Source: Thalassotalea agarivorans
GTDB lineage: Bacteria > Pseudomonadota > Gammaproteobacteria > Enterobacterales > Alteromonadaceae
Reading direction: 5' to 3'
Length of the DNA stretch: 64,000 nucleotides
Assembly (NCBI RefSeq): GCF_030295955.1
Contig: NZ_AP027363.1
Location: 620,001-684,000 of the forward strand
Under the pieces are notes generated by a model that was not told the DNA's origin, ran no database searches, and saw nothing but the letters and a program-made list of their open reading frames with translations. Every line of letters begins with the position of its first letter. Position 1 is the stretch's first letter. Below, in pieces: positions 28,366-38,646 of this stretch. A program made the translations under genes and the position numbers.

Positions 28366-29364
28366 ATGCTTAAAAAACTATTGATTGCAGCGCTATTAAT
28401 GCCTGCGCTGTTTGCGCAAGCAGCAGAAGAAGTAAACGTATATTCTTATCGTCAAGCCTACCTTGTTGAGCCATTGTTTGCTGAATTTACTAAACAAACT
28501 GGTATTAAAGTGAATGTCGTTTTTGCCAAGAAAGGTATGGCGGAAAGGCTAGAGCGTGAAGGTAAGCATAGTCCAGCAGATGTGCTTCTAACAACAGACA
28601 TTAGCCGTTTAATTGAGCTACATGAAAAAGGCTTGTTGCAAGTCAACGAAGACGCAACAATTACGGCAGCTATTCCTGCGCAATACCGTTCAAATGACAA
28701 CACATGGTTCGCGTTAACAACACGTGCTCGTAATATTTACTCTGCTAAAAAATTAGGCGACTTAACGCTTAATTATGAAGATCTAGCCGATCCTAAATGG
28801 GCAGGTCGTATTTGTACTCGCAGTGGTAAGCACCCTTATAATGTTGCGCTAGTATCTTCTATGATTGCGGCTCATGGCGAAGCAGACACGTTAACCTGGT
28901 TGAAAAAAGTTAAAGCAAATTTAGCGCGTAAGCCTCAAGGCAACGATCGTGGTCAGGTTCAGGCTATTTCACAAAACTTATGTGATTTATCGTTGGGCAA
29001 TAGCTACTACTTTGGCAAAATGCTTAATGATGACAAACAAAAAGTATGGGCTGATGCCGTTAACATTAACTTCCCTAACCAAGAAAATCGTGGCACCCAC
29101 GTGAATATTTCAGGTATGGGTATGGCTAAGTTCTCGCCTAACGCAGACAATGCAAAAGCGCTAATGACTTTCTTAGTATCAGAGCAAGCACAGCAAATGT
29201 ATGCAGAAACAAATATGGAATACCCAGTGCGTATGGGCGTGAAAGTCTCTGATCTAGTTGCTTCTTGGGGTGATTTTAAAGCGGATACATTACCGCTTGA
29301 AACCATCGCTAAACATCGTAAAACAGCACTTAAACTATTAGACCAGGCTAAATTCGATCTGTGA
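28366..29364 (+). CDS. fbpA: Ferric iron ABC transporter, periplasmic binding protein
   Basis: 332 residues with a cleavable signal peptide (residues 1-20, ending AQAAEE). The mature protein begins VNVYSYRQAYLVEPLFAEF, the standard FbpA/FutA opening, and carries the adjacent tyrosines Y214-Y215 in NSYYFGKM that coordinate Fe(III) in this family. It captures ferric ions in the periplasm and delivers them to the permease encoded next. It is the first gene of a three-gene operon with overlapping starts, under a Fur box. Confidence 0.92.
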   Translation: MLKKLLIAALLMPALFAQAAEEVNVYSYRQAYLVEPLFAEFTKQTGIKVNVVFAKKGMAERLEREGKHSPADVLLTTDISRLIELHEKGLLQVNEDATITAAIPAQYRSNDNTWFALTTRARNIYSAKKLGDLTLNYEDLADPKWAGRICTRSGKHPYNVALVSSMIAAHGEADTLTWLKKVKANLARKPQGNDRGQVQAISQNLCDLSLGNSYYFGKMLNDDKQKVWADAVNINFPNQENRGTHVNISGMGMAKFSPNADNAKALMTFLVSEQAQQMYAETNMEYPVRMGVKVSDLVASWGDFKADTLPLETIAKHRKTALKLLDQAKFDL

Positions 29365-30977
29365 AATTAGATTCAACTCGCTATAACATAGCCGTTTGGT
29401 TAATTGCACTGGCGCTTTTTGCGCCAGTGTTAGTTATGGTGGTTGAAGGTCTCTTTTCTTCGTCCGCACTATTGCCACATTTGTGGGATACAGTGCTACC
29501 AACCTACATAAAAAATACCCTGTTACTTGCTGTCTTGGTGGTGTTTTTCGCATTGCTCTTTGGCATTCCATCAGCATTGCTTATAAGTTTTACCAATATC
29601 AAAGGTAAAGGCATTCTGCGCTGGTTGCTGATGTTGCCGCTAGCAATGCCCGCTTATTTAATTGCCTATTTGTATACCGATTTATTCGATTACGCCGGCC
29701 CTGTTCAGCGCTATCTTCGCGCCTTTTTCGATTGGCAGTCTCCTGCTGATTATTACTTTTTCGATATTAGAACCATCACTGGTGCAAGTATAATGTTGGC
29801 ACTCGTGTTGTACCCCTATATTTATCTTTTGGCTCGCACAGCCTTTGATAACCAAGATCAAAACCAGCTCAACGCGGCCAGAAACTTAGGGCTTAATGCA
29901 AAACAAGCCTTGTTAAAAGTTGCTGTACCTTTAGCTAGGCCTGCAATAGCTGTAGGGGTAACACTTGTTGCAATGGAAACACTTGCCGATTTTGCAACCG
30001 TGCAATATTTTGCAGTTAATACACTGACTACGGCAATTTATGATACTTGGCTTGGCTATGGCGACCTTGCTTCAGCAAATCTCATGGCTAGTGTTTTAAT
30101 GATGTTAATTTTGACTGTGGTGGTATTGGAGCATAGAGCGCGAGCGCAGCAACGTCATCAATCCAATCGGGTGGCAAAGCAGTCGGCGCCAATTCAGCTC
30201 AGTTTAAAAGGCCAAATCTTTGCTAATCTATTTTGCTGGTTACTTGTTGGCGCAGGGTTTCTTTTACCTTTTGTCATGCTAATTGATATGAGTATTTCAT
30301 ACATTGAATATGCGCGATTTGAAACCATTAAGCAGGCGGCAATCAATAGCTTCCAATTGGCAGTCTACACAGCAACCGTTGCCGTTTTACTAGCGATCTT
30401 ATTTGCCATCTACAAGCGTTTTAGCACCAGCAATGGCGCAAGGTTTCCGCTTCAGATTTCAAGCTTTGGCTACGCAATACCGGGTACAGTGTTAGCTATG
30501 GCGCTATTATCGACGCTTGGTCCAGCCGATAATTATCTTAATTACGCCATCGCCGCGCTAGGTTTTGAGGAGCCAGGGCTGTTACTATCAGGTACTATGT
30601 TTGCATTAGTTTTTGCGCTTGTGGTTAGGTTTGCTGCAATAGCAAACGGCGCTCTAGAAAGTGGCATGGCTAAAATTCCACAAACATTAGATTTAGCGCC
30701 GTCGAGTTTAGGCGTATCGTTTAAATGCGCGGTTACACAAATACATTTACCCTTGTTAAAGCCGTCTATATTAGTTGCATGGCTTATGGTATTTGTAGAA
30801 GCTATGAAAGAGTTACCCGCAGTACTTGTATTGAGGCCTTTTAATTTTGATACGTTAAGCACCTACATATATCAATTGATCAGTGATGAGCAATTGGAGC
30901 AAGGTGCTATAGGTGCAGTATTTATTGTTGTCGTTGGGTTAATCCCGGTCATTTGGTTAAATAAAGAAAAGCAGTGA
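29361..30977 (+). CDS. fbpB: Ferric iron ABC transporter, permease
   Basis: A 538-residue permease with two homologous halves, each with about six membrane helices and an EAA-type cytoplasmic loop (AARNLGLNAKQALLKVAVPLARPA in the first; LDLAPSSLGVSFKCAVTQIHLPLLKPS in the second). Fused two-domain permeases are typical of FbpB. The GTG start overlaps the fbpA stop by four bases (GTGA). Confidence 0.92.
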   Translation: MKLDSTRYNIAVWLIALALFAPVLVMVVEGLFSSSALLPHLWDTVLPTYIKNTLLLAVLVVFFALLFGIPSALLISFTNIKGKGILRWLLMLPLAMPAYLIAYLYTDLFDYAGPVQRYLRAFFDWQSPADYYFFDIRTITGASIMLALVLYPYIYLLARTAFDNQDQNQLNAARNLGLNAKQALLKVAVPLARPAIAVGVTLVAMETLADFATVQYFAVNTLTTAIYDTWLGYGDLASANLMASVLMMLILTVVVLEHRARAQQRHQSNRVAKQSAPIQLSLKGQIFANLFCWLLVGAGFLLPFVMLIDMSISYIEYARFETIKQAAINSFQLAVYTATVAVLLAILFAIYKRFSTSNGARFPLQISSFGYAIPGTVLAMALLSTLGPADNYLNYAIAALGFEEPGLLLSGTMFALVFALVVRFAAIANGALESGMAKIPQTLDLAPSSLGVSFKCAVTQIHLPLLKPSILVAWLMVFVEAMKELPAVLVLRPFNFDTLSTYIYQLISDEQLEQGAIGAVFIVVVGLIPVIWLNKEKQ

Positions 30978-32026
30978 TGAGTGATATTCTTGTAATTAAT
31001 GAATTAACAGTTGAGTTACAGCAACAAACGATCATTGCTGACTTGTCTATGTCATTGCAGCAAGGGCAGATACTAGGCCTTGTCGGTCCAAGTGGATGCG
31101 GCAAAACAACACTACTTAATGCCATTGCAGGGTTTGTTGACCAGCAAAAGGGCGAGATTGTGCTTGATACCCATATTCGTATTAGCCAAAAAACACCTGT
31201 GCCGGCAGAAAAACGTCATGTTGGTATGATATTTCAGGACTATGCGCTGTTTCCTCACTTAACGGTGGAAAAGAACATCGCCTTTGGTATTCAAACCTTG
31301 CCGGCACAACAACAAGCTGATCGTATCGCCCGTTTGGTCGAATTGCTTTCACTTGTTGGCCAGGAGAAAAAATATCCTCACCAATTATCGGGTGGACAAC
31401 AACAGAGAGTAGCTATAGCTCGTGCGTTGGCGACGCAACCTAAATTATTGCTGTTAGATGAACCGTTTTCGAACATCGATGCAAGATTGCGCAGTGAACT
31501 GATGGTTGAGATGAGGGCGTTGCTGAAAAAATTAAATATTAGCGCAATATTTGTCACCCACAACAAAGATGAAGTGTTCACCTTTGCAGACCAAATGGCA
31601 GTTATGGACAATGGTCAAATATTACAAATGGGTCCGCCAGCACAGTTAAGCAAACATCCAAACTCTTGGCTTGTGGCAGACTTTTTGCAATTGGGCAGTT
31701 GGTTACCTATTGATGTAAAAGGCAATGTTGCTGATTCAGTGTTAGGCCAATTACCTATTGACGAAAAAGACCAATTAAACGGCAAATATTCCTTATTATT
31801 AAAGCCTCAAGATGTTATGATCAGCGCCGATTCGCAAGCGAATATTGTGATCAAACATATTGGCGTAACAGAATATGGTTTCCACTATATTGCCGACAGT
31901 TTAGACCAAAACAACTCGCTCGCTTTCAAGCAATTAAGTTTTTACAGTGAAACGCAGTATCAATTGCATCAACAATTAACCGCGCAGGTAGCACTTCATA
32001 AGTTTGTCGTCTTTGCTTCATCTTAA
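30977..32026 (+). CDS. fbpC: Ferric iron ABC transporter, ATP-binding protein
   Basis: 349 residues from the ATG at 30977 (a GTG one codon upstream is possible). Walker [10 protein letters not shown] at residues 37-45, Q-loop FQDYALFPH, signature [15 protein letters not shown], Walker [13 protein letters not shown] and the switch His in FVTHNKDE are intact. The last 110 residues form the TOBE-like regulatory domain found in FbpC. It powers the FbpAB importer. The start codon overlaps the fbpB stop. Confidence 0.92.
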   Translation: MSDILVINELTVELQQQTIIADLSMSLQQGQILGLVGPSGCGKTTLLNAIAGFVDQQKGEIVLDTHIRISQKTPVPAEKRHVGMIFQDYALFPHLTVEKNIAFGIQTLPAQQQADRIARLVELLSLVGQEKKYPHQLSGGQQQRVAIARALATQPKLLLLDEPFSNIDARLRSELMVEMRALLKKLNISAIFVTHNKDEVFTFADQMAVMDNGQILQMGPPAQLSKHPNSWLVADFLQLGSWLPIDVKGNVADSVLGQLPIDEKDQLNGKYSLLLKPQDVMISADSQANIVIKHIGVTEYGFHYIADSLDQNNSLAFKQLSFYSETQYQLHQQLTAQVALHKFVVFASS

Positions 32027-32113
32027 AAGTTGTTTGAGTTGGGTTAAAACTGCTCAAAAGTTCACCGAATATACACCTCTAGTTGCTAAACTACTAAAAA
32101 ATATCGTCATTTT

Positions 32114-32137
32114 GGGGAAAGTGATCCACTTTGCCCC
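32114..32137. repeat. Imperfect inverted repeat upstream of the mraZ promoter
   Basis: GGGGAAAGTG pairs with CACTTTGCCCC around ATC with a single bulged G. The minus strand of its centre reads GTGGATCA, the same octamer as the third MraZ repeat at 32268-32275. It could be an fbpC 3' hairpin, although no T-run follows, or an extra regulator site. Confidence 0.45.
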
Positions 32138-32209
32138 ACGGTTTAGCTCTTTTCTTGCTAAGCCTTGAAAATTCTGCGCTAGCGCATGATCAAATTTTAC
32201 ATTCTTTGC

Positions 32210-32239
32210 TTGACATCACTTGGTTTTGGTCACTAAACT
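32210..32239 (+). promoter_or_regulatory. Predicted promoter of the dcw cluster (Pmra)
   Basis: TTGACA at 32210-32215, an 18-base spacer and TAAACT at 32234-32239. The predicted transcription start falls at about 32246, just before the MraZ repeats. This would drive mraZ and the densely packed genes behind it. Confidence 0.7.
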
Positions 32240-32247
32240 ACATAAAT

Positions 32248-32275
32248 GTGGGAAAAAGTGGGAAATAGTGGATCA
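32248..32275 (+). promoter_or_regulatory. MraZ operator: three GTGG(G/A) repeats at 10-base period
   Basis: GTGGG at 32248, GTGGG at 32258 and GTGGA at 32268, each separated by five bases, match the TGGGN direct repeats with 5-base spacers that MraZ binds upstream of its own gene in other bacteria. They lie directly over the predicted transcription start, consistent with autorepression. Confidence 0.8.
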
Positions 32276-32307
32276 AGAGACTGATCCCGACAAAGATAAG
32301 TAGGATT

Positions 32308-32766
32308 ATGTTTAGAGGCACCAGTGCGATCACGCTCGACAGCAAGAACCGTATCACGATACCAACCAAGTATCGTGAAGAGCTTGTTGCCGATTGCCAA
32401 GGCAAAATGGTGTGTACTGTTGATATTCAACATCCCTGTCTTCTACTTTATCCGCTCCCAGAATGGGAAGAAATAGAATTAAAACTCACCAAGTTGTCTA
32501 GCATGAATCCGCAAGAACGTTTGTTACAACAAGTGTTACTTGGCAACGCATCTGACGTTGAAATGGATAAAAGCGGCCGTCTTTTAATTAATGGTCCGCT
32601 TAGAAATCACGCCAGTTTAGAAAAAAACATCATGCTAGTTGGTCAATTAAAAAAATTCGAAATTTGGAGTGAGTCGGCTTGGCAGGAGCAGATGCAAAGT
32701 GGCATCAATAAGATCCAGTCAGGCGAGATTGAATTAACAGAGCGTTTACTTGACTTGTCACTGTAA
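32308..32766 (+). CDS. mraZ: Transcriptional regulator MraZ
   Basis: 152 residues with two AbrB-like (SpoVT) half-domains: FRGTSAITLDSKNRITIPTKYRE at the start and ASDVEMDKSGRLLINGPLRNHA in the middle. MraZ forms a ring that binds direct repeats ahead of its own gene and represses the division and cell-wall cluster. It is the first gene of the dcw cluster and sits just behind the matching operator repeats. Length is standard. Confidence 0.95.
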   Translation: MFRGTSAITLDSKNRITIPTKYREELVADCQGKMVCTVDIQHPCLLLYPLPEWEEIELKLTKLSSMNPQERLLQQVLLGNASDVEMDKSGRLLINGPLRNHASLEKNIMLVGQLKKFEIWSESAWQEQMQSGINKIQSGEIELTERLLDLSL

Positions 32767-32775
32767 CGATAAAAA

Positions 32776-33717
32776 ATGTCAGCGGAAAATTTACATATTT
32801 CAGTATTGCTGCAACCAGCAATCGACAACCTAGCCATTGATCCAGATGGCACCTACATCGACTGTACTTTCGGTCGAGGAGGCCACTCCGGCCTAATTTT
32901 AAACCACTTATCTGAAAACGGGCGTTTAATCGCCATCGACCGTGATCCCACAGCAATTGAAGCCGCTAAAAAATATGCTGACGATAGCCGCTTTTTAATT
33001 GAACACCACGGTTTTTCAGAGCTTGCCAATATTGCTGTGAAGCACGAGATTACAGGCAAGGTAGACGGTATTTTATTTGACTTAGGCGTCTCGTCCCCAC
33101 AACTTGACGTCGCAGAGCGTGGCTTTAGTTTCATGAACGATGGTCCGCTTGATATGAGAATGGATACCTCTAAAGGGCAAACCGCAGCGCAGTGGCTTGC
33201 TCATGCTGATGTTGAAGACATTAGTTGGGTACTAAAAACCTTTGGCGAGGAAAAACTTGCATGGCGAATCGCCAATGCAATTGTTGACGCTAGAGAAGAA
33301 ACACCCATTGAAAGAACGGGCCAATTGGCAGCAATCGTAAAAACGGCCGCGCCTCAGCCAAAACTCAAAAAGCATCCTGCGACACGCACATTCCAAGCGA
33401 TTCGTATGTATGTAAATAGCGAGTTAGAGCAGATTGAGAAAGCGCTTGATGCCAGTTTGTCGGTGCTTAAGCCCGGTGGCCGACTTGTTGTTATTAGCTT
33501 TCATTCATTGGAAGACAGGCTAGTTAAACAGTTTATGAAGAAACATTCTCAAGGTAAACAAGTGCCAAGAGGATTGCCAATAAGTGAAGAGGAATTACAG
33601 AAAGGAAAAAAATTGGCATTGGTAGGTAAAAAACAAAAGCCTAGCAAGCAAGAAGTAGATGAAAATATAAGATCGCGTAGTTCGGTATTGAGGGTCGCAG
33701 AGCGACTAGCTGATTAA
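32776..33717 (+). CDS. rsmH: 16S rRNA (cytosine1402-N4)-methyltransferase
   Basis: 313 residues, with the RsmH opening [16 protein letters not shown] motif [13 protein letters not shown] at residues 30-42, [19 protein letters not shown] and the [13 protein letters not shown] stretch. It methylates C1402 in the ribosomal decoding centre together with RsmI. It follows mraZ by nine bases and precedes ftsL by one. Confidence 0.95.
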   Translation: MSAENLHISVLLQPAIDNLAIDPDGTYIDCTFGRGGHSGLILNHLSENGRLIAIDRDPTAIEAAKKYADDSRFLIEHHGFSELANIAVKHEITGKVDGILFDLGVSSPQLDVAERGFSFMNDGPLDMRMDTSKGQTAAQWLAHADVEDISWVLKTFGEEKLAWRIANAIVDAREETPIERTGQLAAIVKTAAPQPKLKKHPATRTFQAIRMYVNSELEQIEKALDASLSVLKPGGRLVVISFHSLEDRLVKQFMKKHSQGKQVPRGLPISEEELQKGKKLALVGKKQKPSKQEVDENIRSRSSVLRVAERLAD

Positions 33718-33718
33718 T

Positions 33719-34033
33719 ATGGCTGATAACAAGAGCGTTCTGGTTTTAGACATTTGGCAAGATATTAAGCGTCATATGTTTAGCTACTTGTTAATGCTAC
33801 TTGTTGTGATTTCAGCGTTTGCGGTGATTTATTTCACGCACATGAATCGCCAAACAACGAGTGACTTAGAAAATTTGTTAACCGAGCGAGATGAATTAGA
33901 TATCGAGTGGCGTAATTTGCTACTGGAGCAAAATAGTTTAGCGGAACATAGCGAAATAGAAAAAAAAGCACAACGTGAATTGAGGATGCAGCGCCCAGAA
34001 TCGGGTTCTGAAATAATATTAAAAATTAAATGA
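33719..34033 (+). CDS. ftsL: Cell division protein FtsL
   Basis: 104 residues: a short cytoplasmic part, one membrane helix (about residues 20-40, LLMLLVVISAFAVIYF) and a periplasmic coiled coil (LENLLTERDELDIEWRNLLLEQNSLAEHSEIEKKA). It forms the FtsQLB complex that activates FtsWI. Sequence is poorly conserved in general; position between rsmH and ftsI settles the identity. It overlaps ftsI by four bases (ATGA). Confidence 0.93.
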   Translation: MADNKSVLVLDIWQDIKRHMFSYLLMLLVVISAFAVIYFTHMNRQTTSDLENLLTERDELDIEWRNLLLEQNSLAEHSEIEKKAQRELRMQRPESGSEIILKIK

Positions 34034-35775
34034 GCAAGGCAGTGAATAGTAAGAAAACAACACAAAAACCAAACACCGTAGCATGGCGTTTTTACGTCGT
34101 GATTGGTGCTATTGTGCTTGTTTATTTTGCGCTTACTGCACGTGCTGCTTACATTCAGATTATTGAACCTGACATGCTGAAAAAGCAAGGTGATCGTCGT
34201 TCAATGCGGGTTGCTAGTTCCAAAGTACAACGTGGTTCAATTGTTGACCGTCATGGCGACGAACTTGCCGTAAGCGTGCCTGTTGAAACGGTATGGGCAG
34301 ATCCTAAAGTTGTCATGGATAAAAATGCCTTGGCAATGGTTGAGCATTGGCAAGCTCTAGCTGATGTATTGCATCAAGATGTGAATAAATTAACGCAACG
34401 CATTGTTCGCAATCCGGCAAAACGATTTGTATATATTGAACGCCAAGTTTCCCCTGCCATGGCTGATTACATTCAAGCCCTTAAGATTCCAGGTATTTAT
34501 CTGCGTAAGGAATCTAAACGTTTTTATCCTGCTGGCGAAATTAGTGCCCACGTTGTTGGCTTTACCAATGTCGATGACAAAGGTATTGAAGGCGTCGAAA
34601 AAGTGTTTGATGAAACACTTACCGGTACAGATGGACGCAAGCGTTTTAGAAAAGATGCGAAAGGCCGCAAAATAGAAATTATTTCCGTGGAAGAGTCAAC
34701 GCCACCACAAGATGTTGCTTTGACTATCGACCAGCGCATTCAAGCATTGGCATATAAGGAACTGAAAGGAGCGGTTAAAGCATTTAAAGCAAGCTCAGGC
34801 TCGGTGATTGTAGCTGATGTACATACAGGTGAGATTCTGGCGTTGGCCAATGCGCCATCATTTAACCCGAATAATAGAGCGAATACTGCAACGCATCGTT
34901 TTAGAAACCGCGCGATTACAGATACCTTTGAACCGGGCTCAACAATGAAGCCTTTGTCTGTATTGAGCGCTTTAGAGTTTGGTAGCGCAGAACTAGACAC
35001 CGTGGTAAACACTAGCCCGGGTTGGATGAGACTAGGTGGACGCCGTGTTAGCGATCCTATTAATCGCGGAAAGCTTACTTTACCTGAAATCTTAGCCACG
35101 TCATCAAATATGGGCACGACAAAACTTGCGTTATCGATGCCTAAAGAATTTTTACTAGACCGATTCTTCGATGCTGGCTTTGCAGAAGATACAGGTACTG
35201 GCTTAGCAGGTGAACATACCGGCGTTATGCATGATCGCCCGCGTTGGTCAAAATTTGAATTAGCGACATTATCCTTCGGTTACGGCTTAGCGATTACGCC
35301 AATGCAATTAGCAAGATTTTACGCAACCCTAGCAAATGGCGGTATTAAACGTCCATTTTCTATCGTAAAACAAGAGCATGTGCCAGAGGGCGAACAAATT
35401 TTTACGCCAGAGCTAACTTCTGAGTTAGTTACCATGCTTGAAGGCGTTGTAACTAATGGCGGTGCACCTAAAGCTAAAGTTGATGGTTACAGAGTCGGTG
35501 GTAAAACCGGTACCATCAAAAAAGCAGTTGCTGGTGGCTATGGTAATGACTATGTCGGTTTATTTGCAGGGGTAGCACCAATAAGTAACCCTCGCTTGGT
35601 GGTCGTTGTTGTAATTAACGAACCAGGTGGTGACCTATATCACGGTAGTGATGTATCAGCGCCCGTTTTCTCGCGCGTGATGAAAGGCTCGCTGCGTTTA
35701 CTAAATATTGCACCTGATCAAGTATCACCAAAACAACTTGCTAAGTCAGTAGATAAGGAGGATGACAATGCCTAA
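34030..35775 (+). CDS. ftsI: Peptidoglycan transpeptidase FtsI (PBP3)
   Basis: 581 residues: membrane helix about 21-40, PBP dimerisation domain, and a class B transpeptidase domain with STMK at 304-307, SSN at 358-360 and KTG at 492-494. It cross-links septal peptidoglycan in complex with FtsW, which is encoded further along the cluster. The 3' end overlaps murE by eight bases if murE starts at the second ATG. Confidence 0.96.
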   Translation: MSKAVNSKKTTQKPNTVAWRFYVVIGAIVLVYFALTARAAYIQIIEPDMLKKQGDRRSMRVASSKVQRGSIVDRHGDELAVSVPVETVWADPKVVMDKNALAMVEHWQALADVLHQDVNKLTQRIVRNPAKRFVYIERQVSPAMADYIQALKIPGIYLRKESKRFYPAGEISAHVVGFTNVDDKGIEGVEKVFDETLTGTDGRKRFRKDAKGRKIEIISVEESTPPQDVALTIDQRIQALAYKELKGAVKAFKASSGSVIVADVHTGEILALANAPSFNPNNRANTATHRFRNRAITDTFEPGSTMKPLSVLSALEFGSAELDTVVNTSPGWMRLGGRRVSDPINRGKLTLPEILATSSNMGTTKLALSMPKEFLLDRFFDAGFAEDTGTGLAGEHTGVMHDRPRWSKFELATLSFGYGLAITPMQLARFYATLANGGIKRPFSIVKQEHVPEGEQIFTPELTSELVTMLEGVVTNGGAPKAKVDGYRVGGKTGTIKKAVAGGYGNDYVGLFAGVAPISNPRLVVVVVINEPGGDLYHGSDVSAPVFSRVMKGSLRLLNIAPDQVSPKQLAKSVDKEDDNA

Positions 35776-37264
35776 CGCCTTATCTCGACTTCTTAGCGCC
35801 GCAAACATTGCTTTCGACAAACAGATTGAAAGCAGACAGTTAGTTAATGACAGCCGCGAAATCAAAACGGGTGACGTATTTTGTGCGGTAATAGGTAGTG
35901 CGTCCAACGGTAATTTGTTTATCTCTGCAGCCATTGAAAAAGGCTGTAGCGTAGTGTTATCGCAATGTCAGCAGCAAGAGCAACATGGCAATGTGCGCGA
36001 AGAGCAGGGCGTGCCAGTTATCAGTATGTATCAGCTCGACCAATCCCTAGCCGATTTGGCGCTATGGTACTACGATAATCCGCAGAAAAAATTGAACATT
36101 TTTGGCGTAACTGGGACTAATGGTAAAACAAGTGTTAGCCAGCTTATCGCTCAGCTATTAGAACAACTTGGAAAAAAAGCCGCTGTTATCGGTACAACAG
36201 GCGCTGGCCGTTTGAACGCGCTCACACCAATTGCCAACACCACACCAGGTCCGACTGAGTTAGCTCAGTTATTTGCTCAATTCGTTGAACAAGGTATCAC
36301 TGATGTTGCCATGGAAGTATCTTCCCATGCCCTAGAGCAAAAAAGAGTCGACGCTAGCTTATTCGATATCGCTGTGTTTACCAATTTAAGCCGAGATCAC
36401 CTTGATTATCATGGCACAATGGAAAACTATGCGGCTGAAAAATTTAAAGTGTTTTCAGGCCAACAAAAACAAGTGGCAATACTCAACGCAGATGATGCTC
36501 AAGCAAAACAATGGTTACCAGTAATGACACAACCCGTGTGTCTGTTTAGCTGCAAGCAAGATGTTAGCGACAATCGCTATTTTGTTTACGCCAAAGAAGT
36601 GTCACTAACTCGTCAAGGTATGTCTTTATCGATTGTTACGCATAAAGGTCCATTAACAATAAGTGCCCAGCTAATAGGTGCATTTAATGTGGAAAATCTA
36701 TTGGCGGCCATTGCAGTGGCAGTGATGCAAGAATATAGGCTTACGGATATAGAACAAGCGGTGGCTGCAATAACCCCTATCACCGGTCGAATGGAAACAT
36801 TTTCTGCACCGGGAGAGACGACGGCCGTAGTTGATTACGCTCACACGCCAGATGCACTAGAAAATGCATTGTCTGCATGTCGTCAACATTGTGCAGGCAG
36901 TTTGTGGGTTGTCTTTGGTTGTGGCGGCGATCGAGACAAAGGTAAGCGCCCACTTATGGGGCAGGTTGCTGAAAAAGGGGCGGATAATATCGTTGTCACC
37001 AATGATAATCCGCGTACCGAAACACCAGAAAATATTGCCAGCGACATTTTGGCAGGTATTGAAAACAAGCAAAGAGTTCAAGTATTGCTGGATCGCCAGC
37101 GTGCGGTGTTGTCAACGCTGCAACAAGCTAAATCAGACGACATGGTTTTGCTTGCAGGTAAAGGCCACGAAGATTATGTCATCGTTGGCGAAGACACTAT
37201 TTATTATAACGAAAGAGAAGTTGTTTCAAATTTCTTCTCAACTAAAAAAGAGGGCATGCAATGA
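35768..37264 (+). CDS. murE: UDP-MurNAc-tripeptide synthetase
   Basis: I choose the second ATG (35768) because the AAGGAGG ribosome-binding site abuts the first one at 35762 and is correctly spaced from the second; this gives 498 residues. ATP-binding GTNGKTS lies at about residues 116-122, followed by the substrate lysine region, and DNPRTE at about 418, the motif that marks meso-diaminopimelate-adding enzymes rather than lysine-adding ones. It adds the third residue of the stem peptide in the cytoplasm. Confidence 0.95.
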   Translation: MPNALSRLLSAANIAFDKQIESRQLVNDSREIKTGDVFCAVIGSASNGNLFISAAIEKGCSVVLSQCQQQEQHGNVREEQGVPVISMYQLDQSLADLALWYYDNPQKKLNIFGVTGTNGKTSVSQLIAQLLEQLGKKAAVIGTTGAGRLNALTPIANTTPGPTELAQLFAQFVEQGITDVAMEVSSHALEQKRVDASLFDIAVFTNLSRDHLDYHGTMENYAAEKFKVFSGQQKQVAILNADDAQAKQWLPVMTQPVCLFSCKQDVSDNRYFVYAKEVSLTRQGMSLSIVTHKGPLTISAQLIGAFNVENLLAAIAVAVMQEYRLTDIEQAVAAITPITGRMETFSAPGETTAVVDYAHTPDALENALSACRQHCAGSLWVVFGCGGDRDKGKRPLMGQVAEKGADNIVVTNDNPRTETPENIASDILAGIENKQRVQVLLDRQRAVLSTLQQAKSDDMVLLAGKGHEDYVIVGEDTIYYNEREVVSNFFSTKKEGMQ

Positions 37265-38646
37265 TTTCATTATCTTTATCAGAAATTGCAACTGCCGTGT
37301 CTGGAGAGTTAATCGGGAAAGACATCACCATAGAATCGGTAACAACCGACAGTCGTGCGCTAACACACGGTGATGTCTTCCTCGCCCTTAAGGGGGCGAA
37401 CTTTGATGGTCACCGTTTTGTAGAGCAAGTATTGGCACAAGGTGCTAGTGCGGTGATTGTTAGTACTAAACAAAAGACGGATACTCCGCAAATTGTCGTC
37501 AATGATACGCACAAAGCATTGGGTTTATTGGGTGCTTATGTAAAACAGCAAGTCGCGCCAAAAACCGTTGCAATTACTGGCAGTAGCGGAAAAACAACCG
37601 TTAAAGAAATGGTTGCCGCTATTTTGTCGCGCCTTGGCAATGTGTTAGCAACGGCAGGCAACTTTAATAATGATATTGGTGTGCCTTTAACCTTACTGCG
37701 TTTAGAAAAACAACATGAATTCGCTGTGATGGAATTAGGTGCAAATCATATCGGTGAAATTTCCTATACATCAGGATTAGTAAAACCAGATATTTCGGTT
37801 ATCAACAACATTGCCGCCGCTCATCTCGAAGGCTTCGGCGATTTATGCGGCGTTGCGCGCGCAAAAGGCGAAATATACGAAGGGCTAAAGCCAGGCGGTA
37901 TAGCACTATACAACAAAGATTGTAAGTATGCACATAAGTGGCAGTGGCGTTTAACAGATAAAACCGTGAAGACTTTTTCATGTCTAAACAAGGCAGATGT
38001 TTACAGCGAAAATGTGTCGCTTAATGCCATTGGCTGCCCAGCGTTTACGTTGAATGCAAATGGCGAGACTATCGATATTACGTTGCCAATTCCTGGCCGA
38101 CACAATGTGTGTAACGCGGTAGCCGCGGCGACTATAGCTTTGGAATTTGGTGCAACCCTTGAAGATATTCAACAAGGACTAGAGCAGATGGCGCCGGTTA
38201 AAGGACGCTTGAATCTACACAAGTTATCAGATGATTTCACCGTGATAGATGATACCTACAATGCCAATGTTGAATCGAACAAAGCAGCAGCCGAACTGCT
38301 CGCAAGTTATAGCGGGAAACGCGTATTAATTTTAGGTGATATGGCTGAACTAGGCAGTGAAGCTCGCAATTATCATCATGAGGTTGGCGCTCACGCAAAA
38401 GGTCTTGGTATTGATAATTTGCTAACGCTTGGCGTACTTAGCCAAAACACATCGATGGCATTCAATGGCGATGGCTACCACTTTACTGAAAGAGAAATGT
38501 TAATCGAACAACTAAAACAACTTGTGGTTGATGAAAAACAACCTGTAACCATTCTTGTTAAAGGGTCACGCAGTTCGCATATGGAAAATGTAGTGAAGGA
38601 CATTTTGGCTTGGCATAAAAACACAAGCGTTGAGGAGCAAGTCTAA
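37261..38646 (+). CDS. murF: UDP-MurNAc-pentapeptide synthetase (D-Ala-D-Ala-adding)
   Basis: 461 residues with the Mur ligase P-loop ITGSSGKTT at about 104-112, [22 protein letters not shown] and [11 protein letters not shown] characteristic of MurF. It attaches D-Ala-D-Ala, made by the Ddl ligase encoded further along the cluster, to the tripeptide made by MurE. It overlaps murE by four bases, and its last base is shared with the mraY start. Confidence 0.95.
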   Translation: MISLSLSEIATAVSGELIGKDITIESVTTDSRALTHGDVFLALKGANFDGHRFVEQVLAQGASAVIVSTKQKTDTPQIVVNDTHKALGLLGAYVKQQVAPKTVAITGSSGKTTVKEMVAAILSRLGNVLATAGNFNNDIGVPLTLLRLEKQHEFAVMELGANHIGEISYTSGLVKPDISVINNIAAAHLEGFGDLCGVARAKGEIYEGLKPGGIALYNKDCKYAHKWQWRLTDKTVKTFSCLNKADVYSENVSLNAIGCPAFTLNANGETIDITLPIPGRHNVCNAVAAATIALEFGATLEDIQQGLEQMAPVKGRLNLHKLSDDFTVIDDTYNANVESNKAAAELLASYSGKRVLILGDMAELGSEARNYHHEVGAHAKGLGIDNLLTLGVLSQNTSMAFNGDGYHFTEREMLIEQLKQLVVDEKQPVTILVKGSRSSHMENVVKDILAWHKNTSVEEQV

